Source of the DNA: Buxus sempervirens
Taxonomy: Eukaryota > Streptophyta > Magnoliopsida > Buxales > Buxaceae
Direction of reading: 5' to 3'
Assembly (NCBI GenBank): GCA_947561395.2
Contig: OX387194.1
Coordinates: 16,292,048 to 16,356,047 of the forward strand
DNA: 64,000 nucleotides
In this document: one piece after another, positions 1 through 10,603 of the stretch
Numbering within the stretch: position 1 is the first letter of the stretch
Layout of the letters: the number at the start of each line of letters is the position of its first letter
The notes under the pieces: model-generated
Told to the model about the DNA's origin: nothing
Seen by the model: only the letters and a program-made list of their open reading frames with translations
The model's database searches: none
Position numbers and translations under genes: made by a program

Positions 1-540
1 ACTTGGGTCCGTTAAACTTGAGAACTGATTGAACCAAACCAACTTTTTGAGTTGGGTTTCAACTCATTTGGTTTGGTTTGGGTCCAAATATTTAAGTGAA
101 TTTGGTTTTTCATTGGTGCCTCTATGAATTGAACCGAAACCCAACTTATAAATGTAATTTACTAAACCGGACTGAACCATTTACTAAACCAGACTGAACC
201 GATGCCTATATATTTTGTGTATGATTTTTTTATTTAATTATAAATATTCTATAGTTATGGTAAAAAGGACAAGGCTTGTATTAATGATACGCCTTATACA
301 CTAAAAAAATTAGAAAATCCATTTAATGTGCATAAACAAACCAAATTCATAATTTGGGTTGGGTTGGTTCAGTTTTAGGGCTCTTAATTTAATTTTCGTT
401 CATTTTCCAGGTTTGAATGGTCATAAAAAATTCGGTTTGGTTGGGTTTTGGGTTGACAATCAATAATTTCGATTGGTTTTGGGGTCGATGTCAACCCGAA
501 CTAAAACAAACAGAGTTAGACCCATTGGAAAGAGTATTTA
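1..540. repeat. Low-complexity repeat rich in GGTTTGGTT / GAACCAAACC
   Basis: The stretch is full of short imperfect motifs such as TTTGGTTTGG, GAACCGAAACCCAAC and TAAACCGGACTGAACC on both strands. No open frame or known gene was seen. Such motif-rich blocks are common in non-autonomous plant elements, but no terminal repeats could be defined, so the class is open. Confidence 0.45.
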
Positions 541-569
541 AAATATACATAAATGAAAGATAAGATGAA

Positions 570-2216
570 GACAATTGTGTGGAGTGTGAATATTGAAGGA
601 AAAAGGAGGGCGGGAGGAAGCCTAAGAGGACTATGAATAAGTCAATCAAGGATAACTTTAATTCACATAATTATAACGAGCAGGGTACACGTGCGGTACT
701 GCATGAATGTATAAACTGAATAGATGTAGACGGATGGTAAGGGAAGAAGTGGGAGGGAACGATTTTGCAACTACTGAAATTTTAAATGAATTGAGATTGG
801 TATGACTATTATAACCCTTAATTAACAAAGCTTAGCAATGAAGTATAATGGTATTTTGGGAAGTCGAACATAATAGTTTCAGGTTTTGACAAGAAAATTT
901 TCTAGAAATGCATTATGGAAATACCCAGAGAAAACCATGTAATAGACTGAAGATTTTACAAACTCTCCTAATTGAACTCTAGTCTGTTGGCAATATCAGA
1001 GACTTTAGATCCCTATCCACTTAAGAAACTCATGTCAGGGAGTGAAATTACTCAGAATGGTTTGGCAGTGTTCCAAATCCACAGGTATCAATCAATGAAT
1101 ATAGATGCTTCCCTCAGTTTTATAAACAAATTGTTATTTTTTTAAGGTCCCAGAAGAAGAATTATCAAAAGAGAATCAACAACGAAAAGTAGGCATTCAC
1201 CATTGGGGCCTCAAGTCCCATTTCATTTCCACTTACTATTAACAGAAAATTAAAATAAAATAAAGGTCAAAACTCCCATATCATTATCAATGAAGAATCA
1301 CCATTCAGAACCCTACCATAACAATAGAACCTTGGTTTATGGTACAACTTCTCATAAATGACTGAAGGTAAAACTCCCTTCTGAACTTATATCAAGGGAT
1401 CAATTCTTAGGTTTTGATCTCCAATTCTCACAAGAATTGTTATTTTATGAAAAAAAAATGGGAAAAGAAGGGAGAAGACACTAAATTCTCATAATCCCTA
1501 AGAATTGAAGTTCATATTTAAAAGAATGTTTATGACAATTCATGTAAATCTATTATACTTTGTGTGAAATATATATATATATATATATATATATCTATAC
1601 TTTTTATTTCATCTTATTCCATAAAATTTGTTTTGCATATTCGTGGATTTGCACGGAACACCAATTAGACTTGATTTAAGAAAAGAGAAAAGTAGGAAAC
1701 CCTTCATAGATCACATATCTAAAGATATTTGTCTTCATCAAATGGTTAAAAACACTTGATCAGAGGACCCATGAAATAGTAGCCCTGATTCTTAGAATAG
1801 AAAGCCATGTGGTAAATATAATGCCCAAACAAAAATTGTGGCACAATTGAATAGCCTATATATTGCCAAAAATATATACTTTTTATTTCATCTTATTCCA
1901 TAAAATTTGTTTTTCATATTATGTATGTGTGTGTGTGTGCTTGTTTTCTTTATTCTGCTCTATTTAGTAACAGGACTTATAGACATGAGAAACCAGAATT
2001 TACATACCAAATCACCAAAAAAAGGTTGCTGAATTGGAAGAAGAAATAAAAAAGTACAAAATAAATACACCCAAAACAAGAGAAGTAAGACCATAACTCC
2101 TTACTAACAAACACTGTAACTATAGGAACACCTCATTCTCTCATCTTGGAAAAATTAGAGAATGACAAGAAGCCAATATACCAAGGCAAGAAAACCTTTA
2201 ATAGCAGTCTTGTGAA
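570..2216. repeat. Unit 1 downstream flank (paralogue of about 25160-26690)
   Basis: Apart from small indels this stretch aligns along its length with 25160-26690 and more loosely with 5985-8060 and 12940-16440. Shared landmarks are the AATATTGAAGGAAAAA start, the GTTTTGACAAGAAAATTTTC block near 885, and the GT microsatellite before the DUF247 3' end. It is non-coding 3' flank of the tandemly duplicated DUF247 unit. No gene is seen in it. Confidence 0.8.
1569..1594. repeat. (AT)13 microsatellite
   Basis: Uninterrupted AT dinucleotide run. The equivalent site in unit 4 (about 26079) has only a few repeats after an A tract, so the run has expanded in unit 1. Confidence 0.95.
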
Positions 2217-2786
2217 TCCATAGAACATCTGGCGTGACATAGACAATGAATAAATAGGAGTTAATATCATTCCAATTGCCATTACAAAATTAATTAGTAT
2301 TTTTGGCATTAAAAAATATTTTTGGTTGGTAATTATTCCAAAAAAGACTATCAATTCTGCAACAAAACCACTCATTCCCGGCAATGCAAGAGAAGCCATC
2401 GAGAAGCTACTGAACATCGTAAGTATTTTTGGCATTTGTATGGCTATTCCGCCCATTTCGTCGAGATAAATAAGACGTATTCTATCATAACTCGTTCCTG
2501 CCAAGAAAAAAAGTGCAGCGCCAATAAATCCATGAGAGATTATTTGTAAAATGGTTCCATTGAGCCCCGCATAGGTTATGGACCCAATTCCTATAATTAT
2601 GAAACCCATATGCGATACGGAGGAATAGGCTATTCTTTTTTTTAAATTGCGTTGACCGGGAGATGTTGAAGCTGCATAGATTATTTGCATTGTGCCTACT
2701 ATCACCAACCAGGGAGAACATATAGAATGGGCGTGGGGTAATAATTCCATATTAATACGAATCAATCCATACGAATCAATCCATAG
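2217..2786 (-). pseudogene. ndhD: Plastid ndhD fragment inserted in nuclear DNA (NUPT)
   Basis: The minus-strand frame encodes a central part of NAD(P)H-quinone oxidoreductase chain 4 (NdhD), a proton-pumping subunit of the plastid NDH complex. Recognisable pieces are [14 protein letters not shown], the [15 protein letters not shown] helix, [14 protein letters not shown] and SMSRQMFYG. The frame is uninterrupted for roughly 180 residues of a protein of about 500, so both ends are missing. After the codon for G of MFYG the sequence turns into DUF247-unit flank. At the other end the piece TATGGATTGATTCG occurs twice in tandem before host sequence resumes. Compared with unit 4 (26690-26730) the insertion replaced about 15-20 bp. 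It is a nuclear plastid-DNA insertion, not a working gene, and its intact frame suggests it is young. Confidence 0.93.
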
Positions 2787-2831
2787 AAACTAGTGACATA
2801 TCTCCCTCCATGGTTGAATCCAAGAGAAATC

Positions 2832-4253
2832 CTAAAGCTCCAATTTTCGACGAACAAGTCTATCTTTTACAACTCTAAGGGGAACTCCAACATCTGAAAC
2901 AGGGGAAATACCTGGTTCTGGCTTTTGGTGACAATTCATGACGAGAGTCAGAATTTGCAATACAACTACAACCAACAGTAGAATGGCTACTGCCACCATT
3001 GGGAACATTTCCCACATAACACGATGACCAGTAAATCTTCGGTAGCTGCGAATTTGATTGCGAACACGACAGACATTGTGATTACATTCCACATGAGGAA
3101 GGGAAAGCCTATTAAATATTTTGGGCAACACCTTCTCAAGTGTAGGATGGCAACAGATGATGCCATGGTCAGCAAGAAGCTTTGCATCATCCGGAGTGCT
3201 AATGAGTTCACACATCAACTGAATATAAGAACATGCCTCACGACAATTTGGACCCATTTGTTGTGGAAACTCATAACACATCAGGTTCCTCAGCAAAACC
3301 TCCATAGAAGAATTGATTACAATGGAAGGCAAGGAAACAGAAGCACTAAACCAAGTCTTATTGAACCTTACACCTCTTGTACCCATTCCTCCATTGTCCA
3401 CGAAAGAGATGCCTGATAGTTGCAGCTTCGTTGCATTAGGGATAACATGGAGTGCATTGTCATCCTCATCGTCGCTACTACTTTCATTGCCGTCATCCTC
3501 TTCACTAGCATCATGAGTCGAGCATTTTGGCCCAGCCAGTAGTAGCCAAAAACCATGCAGAAAATCTGATGGTTCATCCATATTCCTTCCAGTCATTGCA
3601 GGCACGATCAAGAAGTCGAACAAGGCCCTCCGTGGCAGGTCAATTGGCCGCTTCCATTTTCCTGAGTGAAGAACCTTCTGAAAGAAGCTTTGTTTCATTA
3701 ACTCCTTCAGAATTATGAGAGGGATCTAGTTGCCCATCACAAACATGGCACTAACTATTAGCTTGATTTTCTCTCTATCTCTTTGCTCACCAAATATAGC
3801 ATCCTCTGGGGGATAACCCAGTAGCTTCCAACCACCCAAAGCACAGATTGCGGCTTGTAACATAAAGCAGCCATCCTTGATCATCATTGATATGAAATTT
3901 TCTTGGGAAAGAAAATTTAGTGAGTCATCGTTCTCGTAGAGAGCTCTAGCTTCAATCTCCACCATTTTTATGGCTTCTGCATACAAACGAGTAGTATCCG
4001 GATCTTTGATGCTTCCTAAAACATGTTTCCAGGACTGATGTTTTATTGCTTGCCATTCAGGATTAGGATCTTTGGAGTGGAATGGTCCGAAACTAATTGG
4101 TGTGCCTGGATTACCCAGATGCTTTATAGCTTCACTGTCACTAGTAGGTTTGTTGCTAAAGCAGAACTTGCATATGAGAGGCCTCTGAAGCAACTCTTTG
4201 CAGCCCTTACGCCTCTTGTAGTACCTGCCGGTGATGGTGGTAGGCGCAGCGAT
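2832..4253 (-). pseudogene. DUF247 family gene, copy 1 (broken)
   Basis: Minus-strand copy of a plant DUF247 (UPF0481) protein, closest to copy 4. Family marks are present: SFGPFHS, KDGCFML, IPLIILKELM, SLPSIVINSS, LLADHGII and a C-terminal hydrophobic helix. Two lesions break it. The start codon seen in copy 4 is ATC here (4251-4253). The conserved NQIP glutamine codon is TAG (3726-3728), splitting the frame into about 155 and 288 codons. The rest is open to the stop at 2832. DUF247 proteins are plant-specific, membrane-anchored and mostly of unknown biochemical function. Frame preservation outside the two lesions suggests recent loss. Confidence 0.9.
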
Positions 4254-5985
4254 TGCAGATCAGAATTCAGATGAGAGGAACTGAAAAAATAAGAATGACC
4301 ATAGTTGGTGAAAAACAAGAGATAATTGCTGCAAATTTTTCTTCTCTGTCTACTACTTTAATAATGTAATGTGTTGCTTTGGATTCTCCTAATAATAAAA
4401 AGATGACTAGCTAGTGGGTTCTGTACTATACAGACAGGTAAACAGCTGATTTCTTTTTGGAGGAAAAAGGTGGTGATTCAACAAACCAGAGCTCATGTGA
4501 ACTAGAGATCTGAACCGTCAATCTCCTTGAGCCTTGTCATAAGAGTCAACAAAAACCAAGTGGAATTAAAAAGCAGAAGCAATTGGATGGCCCAAGGCTT
4601 GAGGATACATCAGCTTGAGCTTTCTGAGTCACAACTCTAGAGAAAAAGCAATCTTGACTAGCCTAGTAATGCCTTCTTCTATCACCATATGACTAGTGGG
4701 CTATGTACCATGCAAGTAGAAAAGCAATTTAAGGAGGAAAGATTAGTAAATGAGAAAAAAAAACAAAGATGGAGAAACCATACAAATAAGTAAAAGAATA
4801 GGCAAGGGTAATGTCAGTTTATCAAACTTGTAGAGATTCTAGAGAAGAAAAAATACAAGAAAAGTGATCCACCTTCATGAAGTGTGTACTTGGAGCAGCA
4901 AAGGATAGTAGTAAGTTAGTATATCCCACCACTGCTCCAAAAAGAAAGATCAATGCCCACAGCCCAAAGGTACTGTAAGTTTATTAAACTCGTAGACATT
5001 CTAGAAAAGAAAAAATACAAGAAAAGTGATCCACCTTCATGAAGTGTGTACTTGGAGCAGCAAAGGATAGTAGTAAGTTAGTATATCCCAACACTGCTCC
5101 AAAAATAAAGATCAATGCCCACAGCCCAAAACTCCAGTAAAATTGAACAGCAATGAATAGGTGCTCAAGAACCATTCTTTGCATATGCAACACACTAATC
5201 TTCACATCATTGAATGATGGGGGATGAACTTGGATGCAAGAGTTTGGCCATCCTAACAAAAAGGAAGAACTGACAATGAAGAATAGACTAATAGCAAGAA
5301 CATCACTTAACAGAATTCACTCTGTGTCTAATACAGGCTCCTTGCTAGGCTCCTATCAAATGCCTTAGATTTCAAGTTTTTGGAACTTTTCTAGCACAGG
5401 TTACTTTCCATAGGTCTCTTAATGCCAATTACTAATAACTTACTGGAAAAAGAGCATTAACATGCCATATTATGAATCTTAGGTCCATTAAAGGAGAAGG
5501 TGTGAGGTTGCAGGCCTCCGGGAGTGATTGGGTATAAGAAAATTGTACGCATCTATCTGATTTTGGTTGGCCATTGTTTATCTTCTTCTTCAGAGACAGC
5601 TTTTATTGCTCAAGCTTCTGATAATACTTAGAAAGATTATGACTCCCCACACAACCCCAGAAAGCCAATTGCAATCACCCAACCCATTATAAGGTCAGAA
5701 AAAGCAAATCAACTTAATTCCAGGAAGCATTAGGGCTTGAAATGCATAATGATAAAGTAATCCTGCATATATCCTTTCAGTCCCCAGGGAGTAGACAGAC
5801 TATGCATGGATCCCAGTGATATGAAAAGAATCCCTTTTTTATGCCAATGTTTAGACATTCAGATTATAGTATGCAGTGCTGAGAAGTTAAACGGCTCAAA
5901 TCTTAGCATAGTTCTGGCAAGGCAAGCCATTATAGGAAATGAAAAAGAAAAAATCCTAGGCTAATTTTTGTTTGTTTTTTTCTTT
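4254..5985. other. Unit 1 upstream spacer with a conserved exon-like remnant
   Basis: The spacer upstream of DUF247 copy 1 matches spacers near 9500-12500 and 18000-20900. On the minus strand at about 5037-5253 an open segment ends in AAG followed by GT and starts after an AG. It encodes LGWPNSCIQVHPPSFNDV and a hydrophobic helix. A second conserved piece at about 5480-5690 reads IAIGFLGLCG. Related pieces recur near 12130-12320, 12490-12680 and 20427-20640. I do not recognise the family. It may be a second, decayed gene of the duplicated unit. Confidence 0.5.
4816..5130. repeat. 153-bp tandem duplication (162-bp offset)
   Basis: Copy one (4816-4968) and copy two (4978-5130) are nearly identical, from AGTTTAT through CCCACAGCCCAAA. 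The duplication repeats the 3' end of the exon-like remnant and its GT donor. The region is too diverged or deleted in the other units to tell whether they carry it. Confidence 0.9.
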
Positions 5986-8064
5986 TTTTAAGGTTTTGAC
6001 AAGAAAAACTTTTGGAAATGCATGATGGAAATACCCAAAAAAAAAACCATGTTATTTGTTTAAATTCACAGGTACCAATCAATCCATAGAGATGCTTCCC
6101 TCAGTTTTCTAAAAAAATTTTTATTTAAAGCCAACAAGATGAATTATCAAAAAGAATCAAGAAAGAAAGTATAAATTCCCCATTGGAGCCTGAAGCCCCA
6201 TTTCATCTCCACCTACTACTAACAGAAAAATAAAATAAAATAATACTCCTATAGATCTTCATCCAAGGAAGTCAATTTGGTGCACCATTCCAGGAAATGA
6301 TTCTCAAATCCCAAATCAATTTAATGTTAATCCAGATTACACATTGACATAAATTTATCAAACAGAACATTGCATTCTTGAAAATCTAAAGAAGGATGGG
6401 ATACCTATAAGACTAAATCCATCAAATATAAATTTTGCATAGATAAAAACAGAAATCAAATGAAACCATCCTAATTAAACAACATGACCTACAACAGAGC
6501 ACTTAGCTTCAAATTTATTTCCCCAGTAGTTAAGAATTCTCATCACATTCTTAGCAAGATCATCGAGTAAATCAGAGATGTCCTCTTGGCTTTTGCTTAT
6601 CTTGGCCAAAGCTCACTCATAGTAATATGATAAGATATAGAAATTTACTTTATGAAATGGTATAAAATCTAACAGTAAACTGACTAAGAATAAGTACATA
6701 ACATTGTCAATGAAAAATTCCATCAAGAACTTTACCATAAGCATAGAATCTTGCTTCAGGTACAACTTCTCATAAATGACTGAAGGTAAAACTCCCTTTC
6801 TAATTGGTATTAAGAAGCAATCAATTCTTATATTTGGATTTCCATTTCTCATAAGAATTATAAATCATGCAAAAAAAAAAAAAAGGAAATAAAAGGGAAA
6901 AGATACCAAATTTCCATGATCACTAAGAATTACAGTTCATATTTAAAAGAATGTTTATAACAATTTTCATTTAAGTTTATTAAAATTTGTGTGGAAAAAA
7001 AATTAAAAATTATATAGTTTTTTTTTTTCAACTTGTTCCATATATATTGCATATTTTTCGATTTTCATGGAACATCAATTAGACTTGTGATTTAAGTAAA
7101 ACAAAAAATAGGAAACCCCCCATAGGTCACATACCTAAAGACATTTTTCTTCATCAAATGGTTAAATACACTTGATAGGATCCTTGAAATAGTAGCCTGT
7201 TTCTTAAAATAGAAAGCCATGAATTTAAATACAGCACTCAAAGAAAAATTGTGACACAATAGCCTACATATTGCAAAAACGGCTTGATTTGGGAATTGGT
7301 TACTCTATAAAATATCCGTAATAGGATGACTAATGTAAAATTGGGTTAGGTTCAACCTGTGACTACTACTTCCAAACCAACTGTTGGCATGCACATTGGC
7401 TGATATAGATAAAACCAAGATAGTTTAGCTAAATCATAAAACAAATATTATCATTTGGACAAATATAGGAAACATGTCCTGATTCATAGAATTATCCAAC
7501 TACCCTGATACCAGTGGTACAACACAAAGGAAATGATGGATACAAGACCTAGCATTTAACTGAGAATCATATCAATGCTTATGAATACAAGCCTCAAAAT
7601 GATGAACAAACTTCAGACTCTAGTTTTCATTTAACAATATATGATAAAGGCCAGCAACAATGTAAGAAACTTGCACCTCATAAAGCTCAAGGATGTGTGT
7701 GTGTGTGATTTTTTTCTTTTTTCTTTTTTCTCCCCTAATTAATAAGAGGACCTTATAAATATGAGAAACCAAAATATACATACCAAGTCACGAGAAAAAG
7801 TTTGCCAATTAGGATGAACAAAAAAGAAAAAATTACAAAATAAGCACTCACCTAAACAACAGAGGTGAAAGACCATAACTCCTTACAAACAAACACCTGA
7901 TCTATAGGAACACCTTATTCTCTCATCTTAGCACATGAGAGAATGACTACAAGCCAAAAGACCTAGATAAGCCAATCTTTAATAGCAGTCTGGTGAGTTG
8001 AGCTAGCAAGGAAACAACTAGTGGCAAATCTCCCTCCATAGTGAGGTGAAATTCAAGAGAAATC
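5986..8064. repeat. Unit 2 downstream flank
   Basis: Non-coding flank paralogous to 880-2216, 12940-16500, 25460-26758 and 28423-30211. It keeps the GTTTTGACAAGAAAA block, the microsatellite near 7693 and the AAAACGGCTTGATTTGGG block near 7277. GTTAC at 7299-7303 is the empty target site of the solo LTR found in unit 5. No gene seen. Confidence 0.8.
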
Positions 8065-9492
8065 CTAAAGCTCCAGTTTTTGATGAACAAGTGCATCTTT
8101 TACAACTCTCAGGAACCCTCCTACCTCTGAAAGAGAGCAGGTACCTGGTTCTGGCTTTTGGTGAAACTTCAATATGAGAGTTAGAATTTGCAATACTACT
8201 ATAACCAACAGTAGAATGGCTGCTACCACCATTGGGATTGTTTCCCACTTAACACGATGAATGGTACGTGTTCGATAGCTGCGAATTTGATGGCGAACAC
8301 AACGGACATTGTGATTACTTTGCACATCTGGAAGGGAAAGCCTTCTAAAGATATCTGGCAACTCCTTCTCAAGTGTGGGGTGGCAATATATGACCCCATA
8401 ATCAGCAAGAAGCTTTGCATCATCAGGTGTGTGAATGAGTTCACACATCAACCGCAAATAAGCACATGCCTCGCGACCATTTGGACCCATTTGTTCCACA
8501 AACTCATAACGCATCAGGTTCCTGAGCACAACTTCTGTTCCAGAATTGATTACAATGCAAGGCAAGGAAACAGAAGCACGAAACCAAGATTTATTGAACC
8601 TTATACCTCTTGTACCCATTCCCCCATTGTCCTCGAAAGAGATGCCTGATAGCTGCAGCTTCGTTGCATTAGGGACAACAAGCAATTCATTGTCATATTC
8701 ATCGTTGCTACTACTTTCATCGCTATCATCATTTTCACCAGCATCGTGGCTGGAGCATATTGGCCCAGCCAGCAGTAGCCAGACACCATGTAGAATATCT
8801 GATGGTTCATCCATAGCCCTTCCAGTCATGGCAGGCACAATCAAGAAGTCGAATAAGGCCCTCCGTGGCAGATCCATTGGCCGGTTCCATTTTCCTGAGT
8901 GAAGAACCTTCTGAAAGAAGCTTTGTTTCATCAACTCTTTCAGAATTATGAGAGGGATCTGGTTCCCCACCACAAACAAGATACTGACTATAAATCTGTC
9001 GATTGCATCTCTGTTTCCTTGCTCACCAAATATATCATCCTCTGGGGAGTAACCCAGTAACTTCCAACCACCCAAAACATAGATTGCAGCTTGTAACATA
9101 AAGCAACCATCCTTGATCATCATTGATATGAAATCGTCTCCAGAAAGATGATTGATTAAGTCATCATTCTCGTAGAGAGCTCTAGCTTCACTTTCTACCC
9201 TTTTTATGGCTTCCACATACAAACGAGTAGTTTCCGGTTCTTCACTGCTTCTTAACACATGTTTCCAGAACTGTTCTTTTCTTGCTTCCCATTTACGATC
9301 AGCATCAGGACTTTCGGAGTAGAATGGTCCAAAACTAAGCACTGTGAATGGATTACCCAGATGCTTTATAGCTCTATTTTCACTTACAGGTTTGTTGTGA
9401 AAGCGGAACTGGCATATCAGAGGCCTATGAAGCACCTGTTTCCAGTCCTCACACTTGTAGTGCTTGCCGGTGATGGTGGTAGGCACAGACAT
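8065..9492 (-). CDS. DUF247 (UPF0481) membrane protein, copy 2, intact
   Basis: A single-exon gene of 475 codons from MSVPTTITGK to QKLEL. DUF247 marks are in order: SFGPFY (53-58), MIKDGCFML (125-133), NQIPLIILKEL (177-187), NATKLQLSGI (275-284), SLPCIVINSGTE (309-320), RNLMRYE (324-330) and a single membrane helix at about 419-441 followed by a short basic tail. An acidic, serine-rich loop lies at about 250-269. Length and layout are normal for the family, which is plant-specific and usually anchored at the plasma membrane with its bulk outside the membrane. The molecular function is not established; two DUF247 genes are male components at grass S and Z self-incompatibility loci, but nothing here shows that role. 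The start matches ATG in copies 3-5. Confidence 0.93.
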   Translation of the reverse strand: MSVPTTITGKHYKCEDWKQVLHRPLICQFRFHNKPVSENRAIKHLGNPFTVLSFGPFYSESPDADRKWEARKEQFWKHVLRSSEEPETTRLYVEAIKRVESEARALYENDDLINHLSGDDFISMMIKDGCFMLQAAIYVLGGWKLLGYSPEDDIFGEQGNRDAIDRFIVSILFVVGNQIPLIILKELMKQSFFQKVLHSGKWNRPMDLPRRALFDFLIVPAMTGRAMDEPSDILHGVWLLLAGPICSSHDAGENDDSDESSSNDEYDNELLVVPNATKLQLSGISFEDNGGMGTRGIRFNKSWFRASVSLPCIVINSGTEVVLRNLMRYEFVEQMGPNGREACAYLRLMCELIHTPDDAKLLADYGVIYCHPTLEKELPDIFRRLSLPDVQSNHNVRCVRHQIRSYRTRTIHRVKWETIPMVVAAILLLVIVVLQILTLILKFHQKPEPGTCSLSEVGGFLRVVKDALVHQKLEL

Positions 9493-10320
9493 TGCAGATC
9501 GGAATTCAGATGAGATGAACAGAAAAAAATAAGAATGACCATGGTTTTGGACAACAAGTGACAGTTGGTGGAACTTTTTCTTTTCTGCCCACTACTTTAA
9601 TAATGTAATGGCTTTGGATGCTCCTTTTAATAAAAAATATGACTAGTGAGTTCTGTACTAAACAAACAGTTAAATAACTACTTTCTTTGTGGAGGAAAAT
9701 TTGGTGATTCAACAAACCTGAGCTCATGTAAACTAGAACCCTGAACCATCAATATCCTTGACCCTTGTCACAGGAGTCAACAAAAACCAAGTGCAATAAA
9801 AAGGCAGAAGCAATCAGATGGTCTAAGGCTCAAATATAGCAGCTTGAGCTTTCTGGGTAAATAACTCTGGAGAAAAAGCAAATTGAATAGCCTAGTCATG
9901 CTCTTTCTAATCACAACTTGACCGGTGGTCTGTACCATACAACTAAAAAGAGCAACTTAAAAGAGGAAAGGTTGGAGATTCAGCAAGCCTGAGCTCATGT
10001 GAGCTCAAGCCCTGGACTGTTGATATCCTTGTGCTTTCTGTATCATAACCTTGAAACTATGTACACGGACTTGCCTGAGTCCAGATTGCTTGTCGCATAA
10101 GGGCACTGGACAAGTTGTTGGCATGAGATTAGCCAAATGGATGGTTGCTGCGTAATGTATGATTTGACCCAGTGAAAAAATCTGGACATCAGATAATCAA
10201 AAGTTTAGGATCTGATTATCAATGAAATTGGGAACACTTAATTACAGAAGAAAAAGATGCTTTAAAATTCTGTATAATATATGGTACTCAATACGGCATG
10301 TTATTGTACTATATGCTTAT
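9493..10320. other. Unit 2 upstream spacer
   Basis: Spacer upstream of DUF247 copy 2, holding its presumed promoter. It matches 4254-4750, 17916-18700 and 31632-32357 with scattered differences. No further gene is seen. Confidence 0.6.
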
Positions 10321-10598
10321 TGTTAAGGGATAAATTAAATATATAAATTTCACCCCTAGTATCAGCTTAAGCTTTTGGTAGGAAAGGTGTTCTACATGGT
10401 ATCAAAGCCTTAGGCTAACGGCGAGATCCTGGGTTCAAACCTTCACTCCACCCGTTGAGAAAAAAAATATTCCACCTGCTCCCCAAAAATGGGTTCTAGT
10501 CCGGCCAGCACGTGAGGGGGAGTGTTAAGGAATATATTAAATATATAAAGTTCACCCTTACCATCAGCTTAAGCTTTTGGTAGGAACAGTGTTCTACA
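10321..10598 (+). mobile_element. TRIM retroelement with 76-bp LTRs
   Basis: Two direct 76-bp terminal repeats (10321-10396 and 10523-10598) start TGTTAAGG and end TTCTACA. Right after the first is TGGTATCAAAGCC, the primer-binding site complementary to the initiator methionine tRNA 3' end. Before the second is the purine tract GAGGGGGAG. There is no coding capacity in the 126-bp interior, which is typical of terminal-repeat retrotransposons in miniature. The LTRs differ at about 8 of 76 positions, so the insertion is old. The flanks CTTAT (10316-10320) and CTCAT (10599-10603) are the 5-bp target duplication. The empty site CTTGT is preserved at about 18723 in unit 3. Confidence 0.93.
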
Positions 10599-10603
10599 CT
10601 CAT

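Noticed and set aside
3024-3416. 130-codon plus-strand frame, repeated at 8257, 16698 and 30404
   Set aside because: These are antisense shadows of conserved DUF247 coding sequence; conservation follows the minus strand.
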